Assembly (NCBI RefSeq): GCF_900769625.1
Contig: NZ_CAAGHK010000011.1
Coordinates: 45,278 to 109,277, forward strand
Origin: an uncultured Clostridium sp.
Lineage (GTDB): Bacteria; Bacillota; Clostridia; Clostridiales; Clostridiaceae
Direction of reading: 5' to 3'
Length of the DNA stretch: 64,000 nucleotides
Shown: in pieces, positions 1 to 7,698 of the stretch
Layout of the letters: each line of letters opens with the position of its first letter
Numbering within the stretch: position 1 is the stretch's first letter
The notes under the pieces: model-generated
Databases searched by the model: none
Told to the model about the DNA's origin: nothing
The model's input: the letters and a program-made list of their open reading frames with translations, nothing else
Program-made: the position numbers and the translations under genes

Positions 1-2
1 CA

Positions 3-50
3 GATGTATATATTTATATAATTGGAAAAGTTGTTGGACTTGGTGCTTAA
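3..50 (+). CDS. C-terminal tail of an out-of-window gene
   Basis: Reading in frame from base 3 gives 15 residues ending IIGKVVGLGA, then a TAA stop at 48-50, followed about 25 bases later by a clear terminator. The tail resembles the last strand of LexA/S24-type peptidases, which often end in a GKVVGL-like string, but 15 residues are too few to assign. The gene body lies before base 1. Confidence 0.4.
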   Translation, partial: DVYIYIIGKVVGLGA

Positions 51-74
51 CTCCAGATATTAATTTATATTTTT

Positions 75-102
75 AGGGGAAGTTTTTCAGTTTCCCCTTT
101 TT
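75..102 (+). terminator. Rho-independent terminator
   Basis: GGGGAA and TTCCCC arms separated by about 9 bases are followed by a T run. It ends the plus-strand gene whose stop is at 48-50. On the minus strand it could also stop transcription from the glycine-rich gene. Confidence 0.75.
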
Positions 103-160
103 GAATATGTGTCAATATTTTCAAGTAAACTTTAAAAATTTCCTTATCTTTATATAATAA

Positions 161-1963
161 TTACACTTGTGAAATTATTGGTATTCCACTTTTTACATAT
201 GCAGCAACATAGCTATTTACTATGAGATTCATATTAGCACTTCCAATCAGTAAATCTGGTTTACTAATATCATATTTAGACTGAATGATAACATTTTCTA
301 TATTAATGCTGCTTTCAAAAATGTGCATAATATTTAAATTATTAATTTTTATTGGAATATTTTTACTTGATGTATCTACAACCTTTTTTGCATATGACAA
401 ATCACTATTATATAATGTAAAATTCATTACTCCACTTAAATTAATATATCCAAAATGCGGAGTAGACTTAGATAATACATCTATTGATTTTACTGAAACT
501 CCTGGTAATCCTTTAATCTCTTCACCATTATTATCAATACCTACTCCACCATCTCCAGTCATACCTTGATTCATTTGTATCTTTGGTGAGATTGTCATAT
601 TTGTTATACCATATCCAATAATATTAGAACCGTTGCTTCCACCACTTGCTGGTAAATCTACTCCTTGAAATTCTCTTAGTGTATCAATATCTAATTCTCC
701 ACTATCTACATATGCTTTTGGGCTTCCTCCAGTTCCTCCGCTTCCAGAAGTTAATTTTGAACTTCCAATAGATACATTGGAAGGATCATGCCCGAGATTT
801 ATTACATCACCTCCACTTCCCCCCTTACTAGATTCTATCGAAAAAGTATCTATATTTACTGTATTCCCACTATTTCCACCATTTCCTCCAACTGCTTTTA
901 CATTATCTCCAATAATTAACACATTGCTGATTCCTGTACTACCAGTAAATGCTAAAGCATTTCCACCATCCCCCCCAAAAACAGGCAGGTTAGCATTATC
1001 AACACCAAGACTTGTACCATTGCCACCAGTCAAAACAGCATTACCCAAAATATTAACAGTACCACTAACAACTGTAACTGCATCCCCTCCATTTCCTCCT
1101 GTTCTCATATCAGTCATAGATCCTCCTGGAGATGTATCATTTATAAGGCCACCTTTTCCGCCTTCTGCATTGAGGCTTATAACTGTATTACTGCACTTTT
1201 CAACTAGAAGAATTCCTTCTGCTCCAACACTTATTCCTGCACCTCCATTTCCTGCAGTCCTGCTATTAACATTTCCAGTATCGCAGTTCTGACCAGTTCC
1301 TCCTTTTGCATTTACTTCAATATTGCATTTTATTATTATAGAAGATTTTCCTATTGTATTCTGAATGAACCCTATTCCCTGTGCTCCATCTATTGCCGTT
1401 GATAAACCCGGCTCATTAGGTAGAGCGCCATTTCCACCAATAGCATTTATAGTTCCATCACCTGAAAAAATTAAATGTCCTCCAAAATTAATGACTTGAT
1501 TATTACCTATAGCAGCATTTCTTATACCTCCCTTTACACTCAAAACACTAGCAGAATCTTTTCCTGTTATCTCAATTGTCTGACCATTAGTAACTAAAAT
1601 CCCTACATTCTCATTACTGACAACTTTATTTATTCCCTGAAAACTTATTGTATTTTTATAAACTGGTACTGGACTGCTTACTCCTCTTAAATCTATCCCT
1701 ATTGATTTGTCAGAATTAATGTTTACATTATTTAGTGTTACTGTAAGATCATTTGTACGTAACTCTCTCGCTACTATTCTAAAACCATATTCCTTATCTG
1801 GAATACTGGATATAAAATTTATATTTTCCAGTAACGCTGGCAGCTCTATCACTTCTGTAACTCCAAGATCATCAGTATAATCATCCAGGTTAATTACTAC
1901 GTCATAAATCCCTTGTTCTATTTGCTGATTTATTACAGTATTTATATAATTTAAATGTTTCAT
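161..1963 (-). CDS. Glycine-rich repeat protein, PGRS-like, unknown function
   Basis: A 600-residue protein starting at ATG behind a good AGGAG site. Residues about 1-130 are ordinary beta-rich sequence. About 140-470 is dominated by repeated Gly-Gly-X-Gly and Gly-Gly-X-Gly-Gly tracts separated by short V/I/N/S-rich strands, for example GGNGGDAVTV and GGDGGNALAF. The last 130 residues again lack glycine runs. Alternating short strands and Gly/Asn turns suggest a stacked beta-solenoid or PGRS-like fold. No signal peptide, membrane span or LPXTG anchor is visible, so export is not shown. It is followed upstream by a 155-residue minus-strand gene 70 bases away and faces a plus-strand gene at 2635. 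I do not recognise a family. A surface, exosporium or adhesive role would be inference only. Confidence 0.8.
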   Translation of the reverse strand: MKHLNYINTVINQQIEQGIYDVVINLDDYTDDLGVTEVIELPALLENINFISSIPDKEYGFRIVARELRTNDLTVTLNNVNINSDKSIGIDLRGVSSPVPVYKNTISFQGINKVVSNENVGILVTNGQTIEITGKDSASVLSVKGGIRNAAIGNNQVINFGGHLIFSGDGTINAIGGNGALPNEPGLSTAIDGAQGIGFIQNTIGKSSIIIKCNIEVNAKGGTGQNCDTGNVNSRTAGNGGAGISVGAEGILLVEKCSNTVISLNAEGGKGGLINDTSPGGSMTDMRTGGNGGDAVTVVSGTVNILGNAVLTGGNGTSLGVDNANLPVFGGDGGNALAFTGSTGISNVLIIGDNVKAVGGNGGNSGNTVNIDTFSIESSKGGSGGDVINLGHDPSNVSIGSSKLTSGSGGTGGSPKAYVDSGELDIDTLREFQGVDLPASGGSNGSNIIGYGITNMTISPKIQMNQGMTGDGGVGIDNNGEEIKGLPGVSVKSIDVLSKSTPHFGYINLSGVMNFTLYNSDLSYAKKVVDTSSKNIPIKINNLNIMHIFESSINIENVIIQSKYDISKPDLLIGSANMNLIVNSYVAAYVKSGIPIISQV

Positions 1964-2032
1964 ACTTCTCCTTTCTAAATAAAACAGCTTAACCTGCCTT
2001 ATTTAAAATTCAATTAGCAATATACTATAATA

Positions 2033-2500
2033 CTATACTAAACTGCCACTATAAGTATATTTTCCAATAAACGGCTCCCCTCCAATTAAACCTTTAACAG
2101 TAATTACAAGATTCTTTACTTCAAACTGCAGATTTTTTTCTATAAACCTCATTTTTTCTTCATTCTCACAGAAACATAAATTTGTCTGACCAAGATAGCT
2201 GTTAAATAATTTAGTATCAGCTGATTCATTACTAATATTTATTCCATCATTTCCATACAAGCTAATATCATTACAGCCTATACATCCATTAATATGTTTA
2301 TTTTTTATCCCTAGATAATCATATGAATACCATACATCTGTAACACTTATCTGTGCCCTATCAGTATACGTTATACCCAGATCAATTAATTCAAAATTCA
2401 TATTTTCTAATATTGCTGTTTCTGATTTATTAATTGTTATACTGTCTATTATCTTTCTTGCCAATATTGGTGTTAAACTGTGCTTTGTATTTATATACAC
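2033..2500 (-). CDS. Hypothetical protein, 155 aa
   Basis: GTG start with a strong GGGAGGAAGG site directly upstream. The sequence is beta-strand-rich (VKNLVITVKGLIGGEPFIGKY near the C-terminus is split by charged residues) and contains a CIGC pair near residue 74 and a CFC near 109. There is no signal peptide or membrane span. It lies 70 bases before the glycine-rich gene on the same strand and is probably co-transcribed with it. I do not recognise the family. Confidence 0.7.
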   Translation of the reverse strand: MYINTKHSLTPILARKIIDSITINKSETAILENMNFELIDLGITYTDRAQISVTDVWYSYDYLGIKNKHINGCIGCNDISLYGNDGINISNESADTKLFNSYLGQTNLCFCENEEKMRFIEKNLQFEVKNLVITVKGLIGGEPFIGKYTYSGSLV

Positions 2501-2634
2501 ATCCTTCCTCCCTTAAAATGGTTCATATATTATTTTATGAGATTTCCTTAGCATTATTTCTTAATATACATTTCACTTTTTATAATAATTAACATATTAT
2601 GAATTGTAAGCATTAAAAAGGAGGGAAAAGTTAA

Positions 2635-3393
2635 ATGTCAGAAATATCTATATACTATAATTTTGATTATTCTTACCCAATAAATAACAAACTCTCAAGA
2701 ATTTCATCTATATCTTCATCCCCCCTTGTTATTAATATTATTTCAGATTCAAGCATACTATTTACATTAGCACCAGATAAAATTTTTAATGTCAAATGGA
2801 ATCAAATGTTGAAACTTACTGTATCAGTAACCAATACTTCTCAATCAGTTATTGATTCTTTTAATTTGAAGCTGAATAAAGATGAAAATTTAATATATAT
2901 TGGAGGAACACTAGTAAATAGTGATACTGGAGTATACTACCCCTGCATTGACTGGGAAAGTACTTTTTGTATTACAGAATCAATTAATCCAGGTGAAGTT
3001 CTCAATATTAATTATTATCTGACACCTAAATCTAACAGTAGTGACAAATCATATACAAAAGCACTCTTCAATGCAAGTAACACTACTAATAAACCCTATG
3101 CTATAAAAACAAATAATTCGTCTATTTATTTATCTGAAGAGAAAATTATCATTACAACAAATAATAGTAATAATCTTGTATTTATAGAGAACAGGGGTAC
3201 AATCAATTCATCATCCTTCACATACAAATATATGACCCCTGATGATTTAATATATCGAGGTGCATATTTATCAGGAAATCCATTTACGGATATCCAATTT
3301 TTGAAGCTTAGAGACTGCTATATATTCAAAATAGGTTCACTTCCTTCAAGCAGAGCTGATTCTCCTAAAATTTTAACACTTATCTTTTCCTAA
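2635..3393 (+). CDS. Protein with DUF11-like beta-sandwich, 252 aa
   Basis: ATG start behind AAAGGAGGG. Residues about 55-140 read LKLTVSVTNTSQSVIDSFNL through LNINYYLTP, resembling the DUF11/conserved-repeat beta-sandwich often found in bacterial surface and spore-surface proteins. A second, less clear beta region follows. There is no N-terminal signal peptide, which is unusual for a surface protein but is seen in spore coat or exosporium proteins assembled from the mother cell cytoplasm. It is divergent from the 155-residue gene across a 134-base promoter region. A spore-surface role is inference. Confidence 0.7.
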   Translation: MSEISIYYNFDYSYPINNKLSRISSISSSPLVINIISDSSILFTLAPDKIFNVKWNQMLKLTVSVTNTSQSVIDSFNLKLNKDENLIYIGGTLVNSDTGVYYPCIDWESTFCITESINPGEVLNINYYLTPKSNSSDKSYTKALFNASNTTNKPYAIKTNNSSIYLSEEKIIITTNNSNNLVFIENRGTINSSSFTYKYMTPDDLIYRGAYLSGNPFTDIQFLKLRDCYIFKIGSLPSSRADSPKILTLIFS

Positions 3394-3485
3394 GCAGTAA
3401 AAACTATACTGACTTATCCTAAATTATTAATCGTAATCTTTCATTAAAATAATTAGATTACAAATTCTGTTATTTCCATAAAAAC

Positions 3486-3535
3486 ATAAAGCTTATTCAA
3501 AAAAGTATCTCTATACATTCCTGAATAAGCTTTAT
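3486..3535. terminator. Bidirectional terminator
   Basis: A perfect 14-bp inverted repeat (ATAAAGCTTATTCA and its complement) with a 22-base loop sits between convergent genes ending at 3393 and 3587. Confidence 0.7.
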
Positions 3536-3586
3536 AAAATTATTTATTTTAGTTTACATTATTGTAGTTATTTCCAATTAGAAGTT

Positions 3587-4942
3587 CTAATTTTTAAATG
3601 AATGTATAGGAGACGGTATTCTTCCTCCTCTATTTGCAAAAGCTTCACAAGATTTTTCATTTACCTTCATTACTGGTGCTCTTCCAAGAAGTCCTCCAAA
3701 TTCAACCATCTCTCCAACCTTACATCCTGGTGCTGGTATTATTCTTACAGCTGTTGTCTTGTTATTTATCATTCCAATTGCCGCTTCATCAGCAATCATT
3801 CCTGAAATTGTTGAAGCAGATGTGTCTCCTGGAATAGCTATCATATCAAGTCCAACTGAACATACACATGTCATTCCTTCAAGTTTTTCCATGTTTAAGG
3901 TTCCATTGACAACTGCATCAATCATTCCATGATCTTCAGAAACTGGTATAAATGCTCCGCTAAGTCCTCCAACGTGGCTACAGGCCATAACTCCGCCTTT
4001 TTTGACTGCGTCATTAAGCATTGCAAGTGCTGCTATTGTACCATGTGTACCAACTTGTTCAAGTCCTATTTCTTCTAATATTTCAGCAACGGAATCACCA
4101 ACTGCTGGTGTAGGTGCTAATGATAAATCGACTATTCCAAATGGAACATCTAATCTCTTAGAAGCTTCCTTGGCAACCAATTCACCCATTCTTGTAACCT
4201 TGAATGCTGTCTGTTTTATTGCTTCAGCAACAACATCAAAAGATTCTCCTCTTACTTTTTCAAGAGCCCTCTTAACAACTCCTGGTCCACTTACACCGAC
4301 ATTGATGATTTTTTCAGCTTCCCCTACTCCATGGAATGCTCCTGCCATAAATGGATTATCTTCAACCGCATTACAGAAAATAACAAGCTTTGCACATCCA
4401 AAGCCATGTGTATCTTTTGTTAATTCTGCTGTTTGCTTAACGATATGTCCTAAATCCCTAACTGCATTCATATTGATTCCTGTTTTTGAGGAACCGACAT
4501 TTACAGATGAACATACTAATTTTGTTGTTGCAAGTGCTTCTGGAATTGAACTTATTAAAATCTTGTCGCCCTTTGTGCACCCTTTATGTACTAATGCAGA
4601 AAATCCTCCTAAGAAATCTATTCCAAGTGTTGCTGCTGCTCTGTCCAAGACTTGTGCAAACTTAACATAACTTGTTTCATTTGTTGCCCCGCCTATAAGA
4701 GATATTGGAGTTACTGATACTCTTTTATTTACTATTGGAATTCCAAATTCAGATTCTATCTTTCTTCCTACTTCTACTAAATGTTCTGCTGATTTTGTAA
4801 TTTTATCATATATCTTAATTCTTGCTTTGTCTCCATCTGGATCTATACAATCTAATAAAGAAATCCCCATTGTTATTGTTCTTACATCAAGTTTTTCTTC
4901 TTCGATCATCTTTATTGTCTCTAGTATATTATTGCTGTTCAT
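3587..4942 (-). CDS. UPF0210 / PFL family protein
   Basis: A 451-residue protein of the UPF0210 (DUF711, PFL-like) family, recognised from overall sequence such as GFGCAKLVIFCNA and GGLSGAFIPVSEDHGM. It is full length for the family. Members are distant relatives of glycyl-radical enzymes, but their reaction is not established, and I would not assign one. ATG follows a GGAGGGG site. It is 15 bases downstream of an ACT-domain gene; this ACT-UPF0210 pairing is common in Firmicutes and suggests amino-acid-responsive control of the larger protein. Confidence 0.9.
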   Translation of the reverse strand: MNSNNILETIKMIEEEKLDVRTITMGISLLDCIDPDGDKARIKIYDKITKSAEHLVEVGRKIESEFGIPIVNKRVSVTPISLIGGATNETSYVKFAQVLDRAAATLGIDFLGGFSALVHKGCTKGDKILISSIPEALATTKLVCSSVNVGSSKTGINMNAVRDLGHIVKQTAELTKDTHGFGCAKLVIFCNAVEDNPFMAGAFHGVGEAEKIINVGVSGPGVVKRALEKVRGESFDVVAEAIKQTAFKVTRMGELVAKEASKRLDVPFGIVDLSLAPTPAVGDSVAEILEEIGLEQVGTHGTIAALAMLNDAVKKGGVMACSHVGGLSGAFIPVSEDHGMIDAVVNGTLNMEKLEGMTCVCSVGLDMIAIPGDTSASTISGMIADEAAIGMINNKTTAVRIIPAPGCKVGEMVEFGGLLGRAPVMKVNEKSCEAFANRGGRIPSPIHSFKN

Positions 4943-4957
4943 ATATGCCCCTCCTGA

Positions 4958-5227
4958 TTATAGTGAATGCATTGATTTAAAGATTTCTTCTCTTTGAATC
5001 TTTATATCAACCCCAAGCCTCTTTCCTTCTTTAGTTAATGCTTCTCTTACTTCATCAAAGTTTCCTTTCATGCTTGTACAGTCTAACATCATCATCATTG
5101 TAAAGAAATCCTGCATAATAGTCTGATTAACATCTAAAATGTTAATGTTAAACTCTAACATTTTAGCGCTTACTCCTGCTATAATCCCCACTTTGTCTTG
5201 CCCAATTACTGTTAATATTGCTCTCAT
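4958..5227 (-). CDS. ACT domain protein (UPF0237)
   Basis: An 89-residue single ACT domain beginning MRAILTVIGQDKVGIIAGVS, typical of the UPF0237 family. ACT domains bind amino acids or similar ligands and regulate partners. It is the first gene of a two-gene unit with the UPF0210 protein. GGAG lies at a proper distance from the ATG. Confidence 0.92.
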   Translation of the reverse strand: MRAILTVIGQDKVGIIAGVSAKMLEFNINILDVNQTIMQDFFTMMMMLDCTSMKGNFDEVREALTKEGKRLGVDIKIQREEIFKSMHSL

Positions 5228-5374
5228 GCTTATCTACTCCATTCATGCTTATATTTATATTAAAGTATAAATTTTAATAAACTTATACAAATAATTAATA
5301 ACAAACAATAAATTATTATATTGATTACATTTTTTGCTATTAATGTCAATATTATATTTATAATATAATTTAAA

Positions 5375-5551
5375 TCATAAAATGTCAAATGCGAATACAA
5401 GATACAAATTTATATCATTATACTTAGCTGTGTCATATAGGATTATCATTAAAGATATTATGCACAGTAAAATATTTAATATCAGGCTACTTTTATGAAT
5501 ATCACTATATTTTGTCTTCTTCTGCTTGCTTATATCACTTCTTTTTGCCAC
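5375..5551 (-). CDS. Small single-span membrane protein, 58 aa
   Basis: An open frame of 58 residues from a GTG at 5549-5551 with GGAG seven bases upstream. The N-terminal third is basic and polar (MAKRSDISKQKKTKYSD), then one hydrophobic span at about residues 24-42 (LILNILLCIISLMIILY). No stop interrupts it in this very AT-rich stretch. The topology is a short cytoplasmic tail with one membrane helix. The function is unknown. Confidence 0.55.
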   Translation of the reverse strand: MAKRSDISKQKKTKYSDIHKSSLILNILLCIISLMIILYDTAKYNDINLYLVFAFDIL

Positions 5552-5792
5552 TTTATATCTCCATTTTTAACTATATATTTCAATTAACAATTAATAAATT
5601 TTGTAAAAATACTTATGTAATTTTTTAATTACTATGTAAACTATTTATTAGAACAAATATATATTCATACGGTAATATCTTATAATTGCCTCTTTATTTA
5701 TTCATTACATTTCTTTATATTATAATAAAATTCAATATATACATATTTTTGTTTAACCCTATTATACCATAAATATATCGCTGTAAATTCAA
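5552..5792. other. AT-rich intergenic stretch
   Basis: Between the small membrane protein and the ABC exporter terminator I see only AT-rich sequence. A 60-residue open frame overlapping the exporter's 3' end has no ribosome binding site and is not called. Confidence 0.5.
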
Positions 5793-5818
5793 ATAAGACG
5801 AAGAATCCTTCGTCTTAT
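5793..5818 (-). terminator. Terminator of ABC exporter operon
   Basis: A perfect 11-bp stem, ATAAGACGAAG with its complement, and a four-base loop, just beyond the stop of the 618-residue ABC protein. The T run after it is weak (TTGAATTT), so efficiency is uncertain. Confidence 0.65.
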
Positions 5819-5841
5819 CCATACTATTAATAATATAAAAA

Positions 5842-7698
5842 CTATTCTCCTGCTGTCTTTTCAAACTGAGAGTTATAAAGATTAGTATAAAATCCATTCA
5901 TCGCCATCAGCTGTTCATGATTTCCCTGTTCTATGACGTCGCCATCTTTTAGTACAAGAATTATATCAGCATTTTTAATTGTTGAAAGCCTGTGGGCTAT
6001 GATGAAACTTGTTCTTCCTTTCATCAGTGTATCCATTGCTTTCTGTATCTTCAATTCAGTTCTTGTATCTACTGAACTTGTCGCCTCATCTAATATAAGT
6101 ATCTTGGGATCTTTCAATATGGCACGGGCAATTGTTAAAAGCTGCTTCTGCCCCTGAGATACATTGCTTACTTCTTCATTGAGCACCATATCATATCCTT
6201 CATTGAATGTTTTAATAAATTCATCGGCATCGGCACTTTCTGCCGCTTCAATAACCTGCTCATCGGAAGCATTAAGTCTTCCATAACGTATGTTTTCCTT
6301 TATTGTACCATTAAAAAGCCATGTATCCTGCAGAACCATTCCAAAAAGCTTACGAAGATCTCTTCGGTTAAAATTGTAAATGCTCTTGCCATCAATAAGA
6401 ATATCACCTTTGTTTATATCATAAAATCTCATTAGCAGTTTGATAATTGTACTCTTTCCAGCACCAGTCGGACCTACAATGGCGACTTTCTTTCCTTCAT
6501 CCACCTTGAGACTAAAATCATTGATGATTATCTTGTCTTGATAATATCCAAATCTAACATTTTTAAACTCCACATTTCCTTCAATATTTTCAATGCTTTC
6601 TGGATTATCTGCAAACTGAACTTCTTCCTCTTCTTCAAGGAATTCAAATACCCTTTCAGATGATGCGGCAATTGACTGCAGCATATTAGATATCTGTGCA
6701 ATCTGTGATAATGGCTGTGTAAAGCTCCTTGTATACTGGATAAATGATTGGATATCCCCGACATTTATTCTGTCCTTTATCGTAAAATATCCTCCAAGTA
6801 TTGCAACTGCAACATATCCGATATTACTTATAAACATCATTATCGGCTGCATTAATCCTGATAAAAACTGCGACTTCCATGCGCTTTTATATAATATTTC
6901 ATTATCAGTATTGAACTTTTCAATAGCATCTTCTTCTCTATTAAAAACTTTTACAATATTATGACCGCCATAAACTTCTTCTACCTGGCCGTTTACATGA
7001 CCGAGATATTCCTGCTGCTCCTTAAAGTACTTTTGTGACTTTTTAGCAACAAATGTTATGAACAGTAAAGAAATTGGAACTATCAGCACTACTGCACATG
7101 TCATTACAATATTTATTGTTGACATCATATAGACAATTCCAATAATTGTTGCAATAGAAGTTATAATCTGTGTCATGCTCTGATTAAGACTCTGGTTCAA
7201 AGTATCAATATCATTGGTAATTCTCGATAACACCTCACCGTGAGTTCTTCTATCAAAATAATTCATCGGCATCCTGTCTATTTTTTCTATCATTTCTTTA
7301 CGCAGTCTGTAGGTTAGTTTCTGTGAAACGCCAGTCATTATAAATCCCTGAACAAATGAAAATACTGCACTTATAAAGTATATGCCAATCAAAGTCATAA
7401 GAATCCGGCCTATCTTTGTAAAATCTATGCCTGCTCCTCCTGACAGTCTACTTACAATACCAGTAAATATTTCAGTAGTTGCATTTCCTAAAATTTTTGG
7501 CCCAGTAATTGAAAAAATTGTACTGCCTATTGCAAAAATTATCACCAGTATAATTGAAAACTTATACTTAAACAAATAATTAAAAAGCTTTCTCATGCTT
7601 CCTTTAAAATTCTTAGCTTTGGCTCCTCCACCTCTTATTCCGCCCATCGGACCCATTCTTCCCATTGGTGGTCTCATATTTTTCTTTTCATTACTCAT
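5842..7698 (-). CDS. ABC exporter subunit with consensus Walker B glutamate
   Basis: A 618-residue fused membrane-ATPase subunit. A Met/Gly-rich cytoplasmic leader (MGRMGPMGGIRGG) precedes six transmembrane helices at about 45-320. The nucleotide-binding domain has Walker A GPTGAGKST, signature VSQGQ rather than LSGGQ, and Walker B ILILDE with the catalytic Glu. The start at 7698 is chosen because AAAGGAGG lies just upstream; an upstream in-frame extension of 18 residues lacks a site. The start overlaps the stop of the 749-residue partner by eight bases (ATGAGTAA), implying translational coupling. Together they form a heterodimeric type IV exporter, probably for drugs, lipids or peptides. The substrate cannot be told. 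Confidence 0.93.
   Translation of the reverse strand: MSNEKKNMRPPMGRMGPMGGIRGGGAKAKNFKGSMRKLFNYLFKYKFSIILVIIFAIGSTIFSITGPKILGNATTEIFTGIVSRLSGGAGIDFTKIGRILMTLIGIYFISAVFSFVQGFIMTGVSQKLTYRLRKEMIEKIDRMPMNYFDRRTHGEVLSRITNDIDTLNQSLNQSMTQIITSIATIIGIVYMMSTINIVMTCAVVLIVPISLLFITFVAKKSQKYFKEQQEYLGHVNGQVEEVYGGHNIVKVFNREEDAIEKFNTDNEILYKSAWKSQFLSGLMQPIMMFISNIGYVAVAILGGYFTIKDRINVGDIQSFIQYTRSFTQPLSQIAQISNMLQSIAASSERVFEFLEEEEEVQFADNPESIENIEGNVEFKNVRFGYYQDKIIINDFSLKVDEGKKVAIVGPTGAGKSTIIKLLMRFYDINKGDILIDGKSIYNFNRRDLRKLFGMVLQDTWLFNGTIKENIRYGRLNASDEQVIEAAESADADEFIKTFNEGYDMVLNEEVSNVSQGQKQLLTIARAILKDPKILILDEATSSVDTRTELKIQKAMDTLMKGRTSFIIAHRLSTIKNADIILVLKDGDVIEQGNHEQLMAMNGFYTNLYNSQFEKTAGE

Noticed and set aside
777..1292. 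Plus-strand 171-codon proline-rich open frame
   Set aside because: It is the complement of the glycine repeats (GGN codons read as CCN), has no ribosome site and no sensible domain.
4002..4670. Plus-strand 222-codon open frame inside the UPF0210 gene
   Set aside because: Antisense shadow of a well-conserved gene; no ribosome site.
5715..5897. 60-codon minus-strand open frame overlapping the exporter 3' end
   Set aside because: No ribosome site, overlaps both the coding end and the terminator, AT-driven composition.
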